DNA from: Nitrososphaerota archaeon
GTDB lineage: Archaea; Thermoproteota; Nitrososphaeria; Nitrososphaerales; Nitrosopumilaceae
Assembly (NCBI GenBank): GCA_021323705.1
Contig: JAJPKL010000026.1
Span: forward strand, 1-33,010
Direction of reading: 5' to 3'
Length of the DNA stretch: 33,010 bases
Both the position numbers and the translations under genes were made by a program. The notes under the pieces are model-generated. The model made no database searches, was not told where the DNA came from, and saw only the letters and a program-made list of their open reading frames with translations. Below are positions 7,308 through 14,711 of the stretch, one piece after another; the stretch's first letter is position 1; each line of letters begins with the position of its first letter.

Positions 7308-8663
7308 ATGATATCCGAGACCTGCCTTAAATTGAATGATATCCCTGGTAGCATGAGCCAGAAATTAAAACTGCTAGAGGACGACGATGTCAGGAGATGG
7401 TATGAGAACCTCAAGCGAGGAAGCAAGCTAACAGCCGAGGTCAGGCTGCGAAGGGTCGGATTATTTTGCAGGCAGCACGGAATGTCACCAAAAGATCTTG
7501 CAAACATTGGAAAAGAGGATGTGAGAAAGCTTGAAGATTTTTTGCATGACTGCGTAACAGAGATGGAGTCAGAAAATTATGCGCCAGGATACATCGACAA
7601 TACAATCAAGGCAGTCAAGTCATGGCTTGCTCACAACTATGTCGAGCTGAAAAGAAAGATCAAGATTGCAAATGCTACCATTCCTGTGACCATTCAAGAC
7701 GAGGAGATTCCCTCAAAGCAGGATTTGCGGGACATTCTAAATGCTGCAACACGAAGGGCGCGGGCAAGCATCTCGCTTATGGCATTTGCAGGGCTGCGGC
7801 CGCAGGTACTTGGAAGAGATGATGGTTCTGACGCTCTTCGGTTATCTGACATACCAGATCTTGTAGCAGAAAAGGATACAGTGCAATTCAAGAGAATTCC
7901 TGCCATGATAGTAGTGCGGCCCGCACTTTCAAAGGCCGGGCACAAGTACATCACATTCCTTACGGGCCAGGGCTGCCAGTACCTCTTGGGATACCTCAAG
8001 GGCCGCATCATGGAAGGCGAGATGCTAGAGCCACAATCGCCTGTCATATCAGTAATCAGGGGGCATGACAGGATGGGAGGCAGGACAAGCAACCCGATAA
8101 TTACGACAAAATCAATCACTGCTGAGATAAGGGATGCAATCCTGTCAGTGAAAAAGGCGAGGCCATACGTTCTGAGATCGTACTTTGATACCCAACTTCT
8201 CCTGGCAGAAAGCCATGGAAAGATTGCCCATGCGTATAGGCAGTTCTTCATGGGTCACAAGGGCGACATGGAGGCGCGTTATACAACCAACAAGGGAAGA
8301 CTCTCTGACGAGATGATTGAGGACATGCGAAGAACATTCCAACAGTCCGAACAGTTTCTCTCAACAGAAGAAATTCAGGAAAAAGATAAGAAGGAATTAT
8401 TGCTTGAGATGTGGCGCGAACAGGCCAAGATCTACGGAATTAATCCATTGAAGATCAAGATTGAAAAACAGAGAGAGTCGAACGGGTCAAGTCTTGAAAG
8501 CGAGATACTTGCAATAAAGGATGCCATAGTCAAATCAAGGGAGGAAAGATACGAAGGGAAGCTTGTAACAGAGAACGAGCTTGTACCGTATATAGAAAAA
8601 GGGTGGGATATCGTGCGGGAGCTAAGCAACGGCAAGGTCCTTGTGAGGAGAAGATCCATCTAG
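7308..8663 (+). CDS. int: Tyrosine recombinase (integrase) of element 1
   Basis: This 451-residue integrase probably inserted the element at tRNA-Lys. The N-terminal half (about 1-130) is an arm/core-binding helical domain (DVRRWYENLKRGSKL to YAPGYIDNTIKAVKSWL). The catalytic domain shows R164 (AGLRPQVLG), R290 (YVLRSYF), H317 (MGHKG) and the nucleophile Y325 (EARYTTNK). The C-terminus ends ELVPYIEKGWDIVRELSNGK. The frame is open back into the tRNA (ATG 7218), but ATG 7308, six bases after the tRNA, is the first start outside it; ATG 7353 is an alternative. It is clearly related to the integrase at 27467-28780. Its end overlaps the next, convergent gene by 42 bases. Confidence 0.93.
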   Translation: MISETCLKLNDIPGSMSQKLKLLEDDDVRRWYENLKRGSKLTAEVRLRRVGLFCRQHGMSPKDLANIGKEDVRKLEDFLHDCVTEMESENYAPGYIDNTIKAVKSWLAHNYVELKRKIKIANATIPVTIQDEEIPSKQDLRDILNAATRRARASISLMAFAGLRPQVLGRDDGSDALRLSDIPDLVAEKDTVQFKRIPAMIVVRPALSKAGHKYITFLTGQGCQYLLGYLKGRIMEGEMLEPQSPVISVIRGHDRMGGRTSNPIITTKSITAEIRDAILSVKKARPYVLRSYFDTQLLLAESHGKIAHAYRQFFMGHKGDMEARYTTNKGRLSDEMIEDMRRTFQQSEQFLSTEEIQEKDKKELLLEMWREQAKIYGINPLKIKIEKQRESNGSSLESEILAIKDAIVKSREERYEGKLVTENELVPYIEKGWDIVRELSNGKVLVRRRSI

Positions 8664-8975
8664 GATTCCAAGCACAGATTCTACAATCTCCTCCTTTCTC
8701 TTGTATGCCTTCTCAGAGAAGAGGGCAAGAAGCGTGTTTGTCATATCCATGTACGGTCTTATCACACTGCATACAAGATAATCCAAAAACTCGTGCCTCA
8801 GCGTCTTGATTGCATCTGAGATGTTGTAAGAATATACAAGGATGGTATCTCCGCATACCTCGCCTTCCTTTTGCGAGTCGGCCCTTGGTATCCATCTCAC
8901 CTTGAGGCCTTGTCCCTTGCCTGAGAGGCGCTTTAGCCTCTCAAGCTCGCGCTCCAAATCATCTTGTTTTATCAA
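8622..8975 (-). CDS. Small protein with HEFLD motif, unknown function
   Basis: This 117-residue soluble protein has a basic, coiled N-terminus (DLERELERLKRLSGKGQGLKV), a central CGDTILVYSYNISDAIKTLR and then RHEFLDYLV. The HE pair resembles a zincin metalloprotease helix, but the second His of HExxH is absent (Asp instead), so activity is doubtful. It starts with TTG 8975; a CTTAAAAC box A at about 8997-9004 (reverse strand) supports a leaderless start there. It converges on the integrase, and its promoter faces away from the hairpin array. The family is not recognised. Confidence 0.7.
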   Translation of the reverse strand: MIKQDDLERELERLKRLSGKGQGLKVRWIPRADSQKEGEVCGDTILVYSYNISDAIKTLRHEFLDYLVCSVIRPYMDMTNTLLALFSEKAYKRKEEIVESVLGILDGSSPHKDLAVA

Positions 8976-9045
8976 CGTCGATAAAATAGCAAGGTGGTTT
9001 TAAGCCGAGGTTTGCAGCCATGTGAAAAATCTTCTGGAACCATTT

Positions 9046-9089
9046 AGTCATCAATCCGGGGAAAAAAATTCTCCCGCCGATTGATGACT
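9046..9089. repeat. Hairpin 1 of the array
   Basis: The arms AGTCATCAATC and GATTGATGACT pair over 11 bases. The inner part starts CGGGGA and ends TCTCCCGCC, a less perfect core than in the other units. This is the outermost unit and has diverged most. Confidence 0.85.
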
Positions 9090-9157
9090 CTGGATACATA
9101 GTATTGTGGCATAAAACGACTTCATTGGAATATTTCCTGAACTCATCCTCTAGAAAG

Positions 9158-9209
9158 AAAAGACATACATCCGCTGGGAAAATTTTTTCCCGTTAGATGT
9201 ATGTCTTTT
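9158..9209. repeat. Hairpin 2 of the array
   Basis: The arms AAAAGACATACATC and GATGTATGTCTTTT pair over 14 bases. The inner core has GGGAA and TTCCC flanking AATTTT. The right inner side CCCGTTAGATGT is the same as in hairpin 6, although the outer arms differ. Confidence 0.9.
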
Positions 9210-9278
9210 TGATATGTAAAAATGCTACTTGATATTGCAAGCCCTCTAGATGACAGTGGAAATGATCCTCTAGAAACA

Positions 9279-9328
9279 AAAGCTACCCATCCAACGGGAA
9301 CAAAAACTCCCTCTGGATGGGTAGCTTT
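9279..9328. repeat. Hairpin 3 of the array
   Basis: The arms AAAGCTACCCATCC and GGATGGGTAGCTTT pair over 14 bases around a GGGA/TCCC core. The outer AAAGCTA start is shared with hairpin 5, while the inner arm bases differ. Confidence 0.9.
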
Positions 9329-9371
9329 CTCTTCTGTAAAAATATCTCATGACATAATTCTGGAATTCGAG

Positions 9372-9415
9372 GGGGGACAATCCACGGGAGTTTTTTTTCC
9401 CGCCGATTGTCCCCC
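9372..9415. repeat. Hairpin 4 of the array
   Basis: The arms GGGGGACAATC and GATTGTCCCCC pair over 11 bases. The core CGGGAG, T-run, CCCG matches the other units. The right inner side CCCGCCGATTG is shared with hairpin 1. Confidence 0.9.
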
Positions 9416-9463
9416 TTTGCTTTCTGTAAAATAGTTCCATGATGAACTCATATTCTAGAATCA

Positions 9464-9513
9464 AAAGCTAATCAATCCGTGGGAATATTTTTTCCCACAG
9501 TATGATTAGCTTT
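9464..9513. repeat. Hairpin 5 of the array
   Basis: The arms AAAGCTAATCA and TGATTAGCTTT pair over 11 bases, then a short mismatch, then GTGGGAA pairs with TTCCCAC. In this unit the core has a G:C to C:G style change that is compensated on both sides (GTGGG/CCCAC in place of ACGGG/CCCGT). Confidence 0.9.
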
Positions 9514-9556
9514 CTTTTCTGTAAATTCATTCCATGACATGATTCTGTAATCCTAG

Positions 9557-9600
9557 GGTGGACATCTAACGGGAATTTTTTTTCCCGTTAGATGTCCACC
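9557..9600. repeat. Hairpin 6 of the array, perfect 19-bp stem
   Basis: The arm GGTGGACATCTAACGGGAA (9557-9575) pairs perfectly with 9582-9600 around a TTTTTT loop. This is the most regular unit and the one nearest the actin-like gene. Confidence 0.95.
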
Positions 9601-9709
9601 TTCGCTTTACAGAACACGCATCCATTTTTGCCAAATTGATCCGTGGATACAAGACAGGCTCGTACCATGAGATTGCGTGTCTTAAAAGGACGCTTTCCTC
9701 TTGCTTGCG

Positions 9710-10543
9710 TTGATCTCAATAGGGCTTGATGTCGGAACCGGCTTTGTAAAATGTGTCTCTGATACCAAGACGGTCAGGTTTCCGTCGCTTTATGCATACA
9801 GGCTGCCGCACCTGTGGGACAGAGACCAGAAAAAAACTGAAGGCGTGGGAGACGATGCAGTGGAGATGCTCAGGGACCCAGATACGATATCTATCAGGCC
9901 CGTGATGTTTGGCAAACCAGTAAATGAAGATGCGTTTTCCAAGCTTGTCGCAAAAGCGGTACAGTTGTGCTCTGAGAGCAGAGACGCACTGGGCGAGATG
10001 TCAGAAATTGCAATTGTAATAGGATTGCCATACGAGGCCAAGGACTCGCGCAACAACCTGCAGAAGATGATATCGAAACTTCTCAAGCCAAAGTTCTGCG
10101 ATGTTGTACCACAGGCACTGGGCACTCTTGCCTCAGTATCAAAGACTGATGGCATTGTAGTATCGATAGGACAGGGGACTACAGAGATCGTGCCCTTTGT
10201 TGGAAGCACTGCAATGAAGGGAATGTCAGTGCATCATGCAGTAGGATACATTTCGTCAAACTTTGGCGAGTACTCGTACCTTGACCATTCCATATTTTCT
10301 TCCAAAGAGGCAAGTAAGCTTGTTCTTGCGCTTGCCGACTCTCTAGTCAACAGGATACAGCAGGCAAGGGCAAGCTATCAGCACCTTCCGGTAATAATCT
10401 CTGGCGGCGGAATGCTGGTGCCTGGGATGGAGCAAGTCCTGCGCTCAAAGCTAGAGTTTATTGTGCCAGACGACCCTGTAATGTCAAACGCGCAGGGACT
10501 GCACAAGATTGCATCCTGGTATTGTGGTCAGATAACATGCTGA
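9710..10543 (+). CDS. Actin-like ATPase, ParM/Ta0583-like
   Basis: This 277-residue protein has the actin fold signatures: phosphate-1 motif IGLDVGTGFVK near the N-terminus, phosphate-2 motif VVSIGQGTTEI (about 150-160) and adenosine motif IISGGGMLVPGM (about 229-240). Plasmid relatives polymerise to push DNA copies apart. It has the hairpin array just upstream and a small basic protein gene overlapping its end, as in type II partition loci. Start TTG 9710 was chosen because box A CTTAAAAGG (9681-9689) lies 26 bases upstream; TTG 9701 is the alternative. Its role in this element's segregation is inferred from context. Confidence 0.85.
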   Translation: MISIGLDVGTGFVKCVSDTKTVRFPSLYAYRLPHLWDRDQKKTEGVGDDAVEMLRDPDTISIRPVMFGKPVNEDAFSKLVAKAVQLCSESRDALGEMSEIAIVIGLPYEAKDSRNNLQKMISKLLKPKFCDVVPQALGTLASVSKTDGIVVSIGQGTTEIVPFVGSTAMKGMSVHHAVGYISSNFGEYSYLDHSIFSSKEASKLVLALADSLVNRIQQARASYQHLPVIISGGGMLVPGMEQVLRSKLEFIVPDDPVMSNAQGLHKIASWYCGQITC

Positions 10544-10827
10544 GCAAAACTCAGAGAAGATTTCTGCAGGATTCTTCATCGTTTTCAAAAAGACATTCAA
10601 GACAATATCGATACACAATACGAAAAAAAGTATTCAGATCGCTTGATGACTTGAATCTTGTGATAACAAACAACGGCATGGTTGGGCTTGATGTGCAAGA
10701 GTTGAAGGCAAGGCTTGAGAGTCTTGTTGCTCTGTTTGACTCTGTAGTCGTTGCAGAAACCAAAAAATCATCACATGCTGAGACAAAAGCCAACCCATTC
10801 CTAGCTTCAAATTCTGGCTGGGGATAA
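10537..10827 (+). CDS. Small basic protein, candidate DNA-binding partner of the actin
   Basis: This 96-residue protein begins MLSKTQRRFLQ, followed by a basic segment (SKRHSRQYRYTIRKKVFRSL) and a predicted helical region (LDVQELKARLESLVALFDSVV). The LSKTQRRFL-type start and basic helix are seen in small archaeal proteins suspected of binding DNA, but I cannot name the family. Its ATG overlaps the actin gene stop (ATGCTGA at 10537-10543), so the two are translationally coupled. By position it could be the ParR-like adaptor linking hairpins to filaments. Confidence 0.75.
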   Translation: MLSKTQRRFLQDSSSFSKRHSRQYRYTIRKKVFRSLDDLNLVITNNGMVGLDVQELKARLESLVALFDSVVVAETKKSSHAETKANPFLASNSGWG

Positions 10828-10876
10828 CGATTCTACTACGTGATTGTTGTATGTTACATAGTAAGCCTGAGCATAC

Positions 10877-10898
10877 CTTATATAGGAATGTACCGTAC
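10877..10898 (+). promoter_or_regulatory. Strong box A plus GTACCGTAC operator candidate
   Basis: CTTATATAGG at about 10877-10886 is an excellent archaeal TATA box. GTACCGTAC (10890-10898) lies between it and the expected start site near 10906. The same palindrome class sits on the start codons of three secreted-protein genes, which suggests autoregulation by the RHH protein. Confidence 0.6.
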
Positions 10899-10905
10899 TG
10901 AATTC

Positions 10906-11010
10906 ATGTTATGTATTGATGTTCTGGGATTATCAACAAGAATGGAATTCTACATCAAAGAGGGGATCATGACATCAAAAGAGGCATATCCCAATGGAGC
11001 ACACACGTAA
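10906..11010 (+). CDS. Possible 34-residue leader ORF
   Basis: ATG 10906 lies 25 bases after the strong box A, where a leaderless start is expected. The frame runs 34 codons (MLCIDVLGLSTRMEFYIKEG and on) and overlaps the start of the RHH gene by 17 bases. It could be a short leader peptide coupling translation to the regulator. There is no homology support. Confidence 0.35.
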   Translation: MLCIDVLGLSTRMEFYIKEGIMTSKEAYPNGAHT

Positions 11011-11563
11011 CAAGACAATAAGAAAGTCATACAGCATACCTGAGGAACTGGCACTTTTGCTAGAAAGAGAAGCTGATCACCGTGATACAAGCTCAAGCAC
11101 TCTCCTTACACAACTCATCAAGAAGGGACTTGTATTTGATCTTCCCTTGTCAAAAATAGGCGTGGTTACCATTCCAGGCCCATGCTTTCAGGCCATGATT
11201 GAAAAGATGAGGCTTGAAGAGCTGGAAGAGCTTGCAAGGGAACAAGCCCTTAGAAATTTTGGCATAATGCTCTCCACGTTTCATGGCAAGATGGACCTAT
11301 TATCCATAGTCAGTACGTATTATGAGAAGTTTAGCAAGTATTCTGGTTGGTATACATTCAAGCATGAGATCGATGAGGAAACTCACAGGTTTGTGTTTGA
11401 ACATACGAGGGGACTGAAATGGTCAAGATATCTGGCAGAGTACAACCACGTAATCCTAGACAAGCTGAGCGAGAAGATAGATTTCCAGATTGACAACAAT
11501 CTTGTAATCTTTAATGTGATTCCAAGGCAGAAAAAAACAACAATATCTTACAGGCATTATTAG
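10994..11563 (+). CDS. Ribbon-helix-helix transcription regulator
   Basis: This 189-residue protein has an N-terminal RHH unit: strand TIRKSYSIP, helix EELALLLEREADHR, and helix SSSTLLTQLIKKGLVFD. A longer C-terminal domain (about 60-189) is mixed alpha/beta with FKHEIDEETHRFVFEHTRG; I do not recognise it. It probably dimerises and binds a palindromic operator. Candidate sites (GTAC-N-GTAC class) occur in its own promoter and on the start codons at 11699, 17771 and 20114. ATG 10994 is the only ATG before the RHH strand. Confidence 0.8.
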   Translation: MEHTRNKTIRKSYSIPEELALLLEREADHRDTSSSTLLTQLIKKGLVFDLPLSKIGVVTIPGPCFQAMIEKMRLEELEELAREQALRNFGIMLSTFHGKMDLLSIVSTYYEKFSKYSGWYTFKHEIDEETHRFVFEHTRGLKWSRYLAEYNHVILDKLSEKIDFQIDNNLVIFNVIPRQKKTTISYRHY

Positions 11564-11686
11564 TTGCTAAAAGCAAAAATCTCCTTCAAATTCACATTAA
11601 TGTTATTTATTCTTTGAGGTGAGAAGATCAGAAAAATGCGCAATTGTATGAGCTTATCACCTCAGACCTTTTCTATCTTTCTTTGA

Positions 11687-11699
11687 TTGTACTGTACAA
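11687..11699. promoter_or_regulatory. Perfect palindrome on the start codon (operator candidate)
   Basis: TTGTACTGTACAA is a perfect 13-base palindrome that ends on the A of ATG 11699. The equivalents at 17759-17771 and 20102-20114 end on the same base of the start codon. With leaderless transcription a bound repressor would sit on the transcription start. Confidence 0.6.
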
Positions 11700-12901
11700 T
11701 GACGAAAATCAACATCAAACACAATGAGAGGAAAACTACAATATCTATTCTGACATCTCTGACAATTGGAATACTGTTACTGGCGCCAACAACTGTAATG
11801 CCAAATGTTAACGCACAAAGTGTTAGTGTCATACATGGACAGTCTATCCCAAATTCTGAGACTCAGGCACAGTTTGATACACTTCAAAAGGAATTGCCAC
11901 AAGCTTTGTCAAAAACTGATCTGACAAGAGTAGAAAACATTGCATTATCTGATCAAAAAATACAAGAAATGATTGGAGGCAAAACTGTAACAGTGATGTC
12001 GCAAGGTTTTTGGGGCAATATGAAAACAAATCCTGGCATTTGGTATCCGCAGATCAATCTTAATGTCGATAATAAGACACAGTTGGTGATACTTGTGGAC
12101 GAGCAAAACAACACGGTTTTGAATTCCTTTGTAGGTATCCCTATTGGAATCAAATTTGCAGTGACCAACGCCACTTCTTCAGATACCTATGACAATCCCA
12201 GCCCGCCTACTAATGCTGATGGTATTCTCATAAATACACAAGCACCATCATTCACATCCAATTCGAGTTACAACGATACTGGATTCATGGTTAATGGTGC
12301 AGAATCTAGTTCTACTGGAAACTTGTGTAGCAAGACCAATACAGGAGGATATTGGATGCAAACTGGATTTGATTTCGGTACAACCCATTCGGTACAAACA
12401 TTCTGGACAGATACTTTCAAAGGATGTCAAGCACAAAGTACATCTGTTTCCTATGTTTCGGGACATCAGTATACCTTCTGGATACTCCCTCAATCAGGAA
12501 GTAGTAATTGGGCTGCGGTAATCCAAGATACTACCAGTGGTAGCAGCAACACCTACACTGATTCTGGAATGAGCAGATATACTCTAGATACAAGTCCAAC
12601 CGATGACAGTAAAGGATTCCTTTCAGTGTGGTTTGAAAACGACAATACTCGAAAAACCAGTCCTAATTGGGATGGTCAATTCGGCAGCAATCCTAGTGCA
12701 AAGTCACAATTGGAACTTGGTAGCACTTGGGGAAGCTGGGGTACTGGAAACGACCAACAACGAGACTTTAACTGCAAGGGATTGATACTAGACGGAACAT
12801 CGAATGGTGGACCTGGAGTAATTAGCGGAAATCTTCAGAGCAGCACTTCGTCTGCTACTTGGAATCTTTCCACTCTGGCAGCATCTGTTCCTGCATGTTA
12901 A
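11699..12901 (+). CDS. Secreted protein A, unknown function
   Basis: This 400-residue protein has a signal peptide (basic start, hydrophobic TISILTSLTIGILLLAP, cleavage after NVNAQ). The mature part is rich in Ser, Thr, Asn and Gly with a lectin- or glucanase-like look: ANSAS-type turns, GFWGNMKTNPGIWYPQINL, and a later region with GYWMQTGFDFGTTHSVQTFW and QYTFWILP. Four Cys residues could form disulfides. No membrane anchor follows, so it is probably released or retained on the surface. The start at ATG 11699 is parallel to the start of two other secreted genes in the element. The function is unknown. Confidence 0.8.
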   Translation: MTKINIKHNERKTTISILTSLTIGILLLAPTTVMPNVNAQSVSVIHGQSIPNSETQAQFDTLQKELPQALSKTDLTRVENIALSDQKIQEMIGGKTVTVMSQGFWGNMKTNPGIWYPQINLNVDNKTQLVILVDEQNNTVLNSFVGIPIGIKFAVTNATSSDTYDNPSPPTNADGILINTQAPSFTSNSSYNDTGFMVNGAESSSTGNLCSKTNTGGYWMQTGFDFGTTHSVQTFWTDTFKGCQAQSTSVSYVSGHQYTFWILPQSGSSNWAAVIQDTTSGSSNTYTDSGMSRYTLDTSPTDDSKGFLSVWFENDNTRKTSPNWDGQFGSNPSAKSQLELGSTWGSWGTGNDQQRDFNCKGLILDGTSNGGPGVISGNLQSSTSSATWNLSTLAASVPAC

Positions 12902-12921
12902 CTCTCCTCTCTTTTTATTTT
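12902..12921 (+). terminator. Pyrimidine/T-rich terminator
   Basis: CTCTTTTTATTTTT directly follows the stop codon of secreted protein A, as typical for archaeal T-tract termination. Confidence 0.55.
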
Positions 12922-13113
12922 TGACTCCATCTCAAAATGAAAAATGTATTAAAGTTATGGAACTTATGGTTTTATTTTACAATCCCACATTAAAATTCAT
13001 AGATCAACTAACTATTGAAACAAGAATCACAAGGATGTATTTTACAGTTCATCTGTATACTTCGATCATCATAGTTAATTTTTTAAGCTTTGAAAAATAA
13101 AGAGTAGTGTAAT

Positions 13114-13842
13114 TTGAAGAGTTATCTCATAACCATTGTTATAATCTCCAGTACATTGGTTTTATTTCCTATGTTAATACTGAATCAATTAAATACGTAT
13201 GAAAGACAAATCTCAAAAGAACAATGTATGGGGGGACCTGAATGTCAAGGGGCTCAACCAATTCCATCAGCATCGGTAGGAAATAGAAAAGTAGAAGTTG
13301 AGCTGAAGTTATATTCAAATTCAACAATACCTAATGTACATTACCTCTGGTTAAGATTTTTTGATGCAAACACTAACCAGACGATACGTCATGTTTCATT
13401 CTTTCTTAACATAACTAAAAATAATGTTTCACTTTTGCATGATATGTTTCATACTCATACAGGCATACTTACAATACAAGTAAATTCTATCAATACTCAG
13501 TTCAATGGTACTATTCTTGGAATTCAGGAACCTTACTTGAACGCATGGACACCACGTGACAATAGTTCAACTGTAGTTGCATACGCTCCCATTTTTAATG
13601 ATGCCAATTCGACATATTCCCTAAAACTTACAATGTATGCTATAGACTCGGATAATAACATCTTCTCAGATGAAAGAATTGCACCTAAATTCAATTTCGA
13701 TCTAAGCTTGAATCAACAGAATCAAATTGTCTCAAGTCAAAACATGGAAATTCCTGAATTTCCGTTCGCAATTCCAATATTGTTTGTAGGTATAACTGCG
13801 TTAATTTTGCTCTTCAAAATCGAATTCAAAACTAATATCTGA
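13114..13842 (+). CDS. Surface protein with PEF-like C-terminal anchor
   Basis: This 242-residue protein has an N-terminal signal or anchor helix (ITIVIISSTLVLFPMLIL), a beta-rich Asn-rich domain with several N-glycosylation-type NxS/T sites, and a C-terminal PEFPFA motif followed by a hydrophobic helix and a short polar tail. This end resembles the PEF/PEFG-CTERM sorting signals processed by archaeosortases in Thaumarchaeota. It starts with TTG; a TTTTTAAG box A at about 13081-13089 is 26 bases upstream, which supports a leaderless TTG start. The region is clearly AT-rich. Confidence 0.75.
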   Translation: MKSYLITIVIISSTLVLFPMLILNQLNTYERQISKEQCMGGPECQGAQPIPSASVGNRKVEVELKLYSNSTIPNVHYLWLRFFDANTNQTIRHVSFFLNITKNNVSLLHDMFHTHTGILTIQVNSINTQFNGTILGIQEPYLNAWTPRDNSSTVVAYAPIFNDANSTYSLKLTMYAIDSDNNIFSDERIAPKFNFDLSLNQQNQIVSSQNMEIPEFPFAIPILFVGITALILLFKIEFKTNI

Positions 13843-14288
13843 ATCATTTTAGAAATCTACCATTTACAACAGAAACACGAACAGCTGGATTTTGATTTCC
13901 ACAAGAACATCTACATATTACGGCATAAGCATCTATTTTACAGGAATTTATTGGCAAGGTCCGATGTTTCTCGCAAAGGAAAACGTCATCAAACATGACG
14001 ACAAAGACAAGCCTACTATTAGTTGCAAGTGCAGAGTGGAAAAATTTAGGGCTTATAAGGAAAGTCAGCTCTGTTATCGAATCTCGAAAGATTCAAAACC
14101 AAAAATACGCAAAACCGTGCGCAAAAATGTGCAAACGCATTTCAGGCAACATAGCCCCACCAATTGTAGAATATTTTTTCTTCTCCTACAAAACTGCACA
14201 ATGAAAACACGACAAAAAATCTTCTGCTCTACCAATAATGTCATCAAATGCTCTGACGCCTGTTCCTAGCCCTTAATGTCTCTACGAT
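13843..14288. other. Gene-poor stretch with one weak ORF
   Basis: I see no convincing gene in these 446 bases. One 69-codon frame (13995-14204, MTTKTSLLLVASAEW) begins with an ATGACGA like the secreted genes, next to an inverted repeat CGTCAT/ATGACG (13984-14000). It lacks a recognisable domain and a clear box A. A longer overlapping frame (13892-14269) is Cys- and Lys-rich and looks like noise. Confidence 0.3.
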
Positions 14289-14302
14289 ATCACAATTGTG
14301 AT
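14289..14302. promoter_or_regulatory. 14-base palindrome on the AbrB-like start
   Basis: ATCACAATTGTGAT is perfectly palindromic and its last two bases are the AT of ATG 14301. A CCTTAATG box A candidate is about 26 bases upstream. This looks like an autoregulatory operator for the AbrB-type protein. Confidence 0.5.
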
Positions 14303-14477
14303 GGAAATAGTATTGCAAAAGCAGAGATCAAGTACATGCAAGGGGACAACCTACTACAAGTATCGAGTCATGATACCTGCGCAGATTGTGGATGATTTCA
14401 AGCTCCTAGGAGGAGAGAGATTTGACGTTTGCCTTGAGAATGACAAGATAGTGATCAGGATAGTTGGAGATGGTTAG
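14301..14477 (+). CDS. AbrB/SpoVT-like DNA-binding protein (58 aa)
   Basis: This 58-residue protein has the swapped-hairpin AbrB pattern: YRVMIPAQIVDDFKLLGGE followed by FDVCLENDKIVIRI. It is short, with no toxin-binding tail, so it is probably a simple regulator. ATG 14301 is preceded by GTG 14298 in the same frame; ATG is preferred for its distance from box A. No toxin gene lies beside it. Confidence 0.7.
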   Translation: MEIVLQKQRSSTCKGTTYYKYRVMIPAQIVDDFKLLGGERFDVCLENDKIVIRIVGDG

Positions 14478-14711
14478 AATATTGGAAAAATCTGTCAAAT
14501 CAAGGGATCCATGCCTCCCCATATTATTTACTACCCGTATTCTTTTTTATTTTAAATTCTTTAGACAGTCTAACATCGTCTTTCTTCAACCTGCTTTCAA
14601 TTTTACACGAATTACATTTTCCATCTTATTTCTGTTCAATCATTCTCCTATACGATAATACAGTTTACCACAACCAATTAATTCCAAATCCAATCATTTT
14701 TACCACATGAT
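14478..14711. other. AT-rich intergenic spacer
   Basis: This stretch holds T-rich tracts (TTTTTTATTTT at about 14543-14555) that could terminate the AbrB-like gene. No credible coding frame is seen. Confidence 0.4.

Larger units (their letters stand above)
9046..9600. repeat. Array of six long hairpins with covarying arms
   Basis: Six palindromes are centred near 9067, 9183, 9303, 9393, 9488 and 9578, so spacing is 116, 120, 90, 95 and 90 bases. Each has an inner core of the form GGGAA, a T-rich loop, then TTCCC, and outer arms of 10-14 bases that differ between units but pair perfectly within each unit. Spacers share TTCTGTAAAAAT, CCATGACAT, and TCTAGAAACAAAA before the arm. The array fills the gap between a minus-strand gene and the actin-like gene. 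No protein-coding frame explains it. Candidate roles are a partition centromere, a replication origin or a protein-binding or RNA hairpin array. Confidence 0.9.

Noticed and set aside
9046-9600. CRISPR array or integron attC sites
   Set aside because: The unit spacing looks regular, but repeats are long hairpins with variable arms rather than identical repeats with unique spacers, and no cas genes are near. AttC-like variable arms were considered, but no integron integrase or gene cassettes are present; the integrase is the tRNA-targeting type.
13892-14269. 125-codon frame in the gene-poor stretch
   Set aside because: Composition is Cys- and Lys-rich without domain pattern and without promoter; it overlaps a shorter frame equally lacking support.
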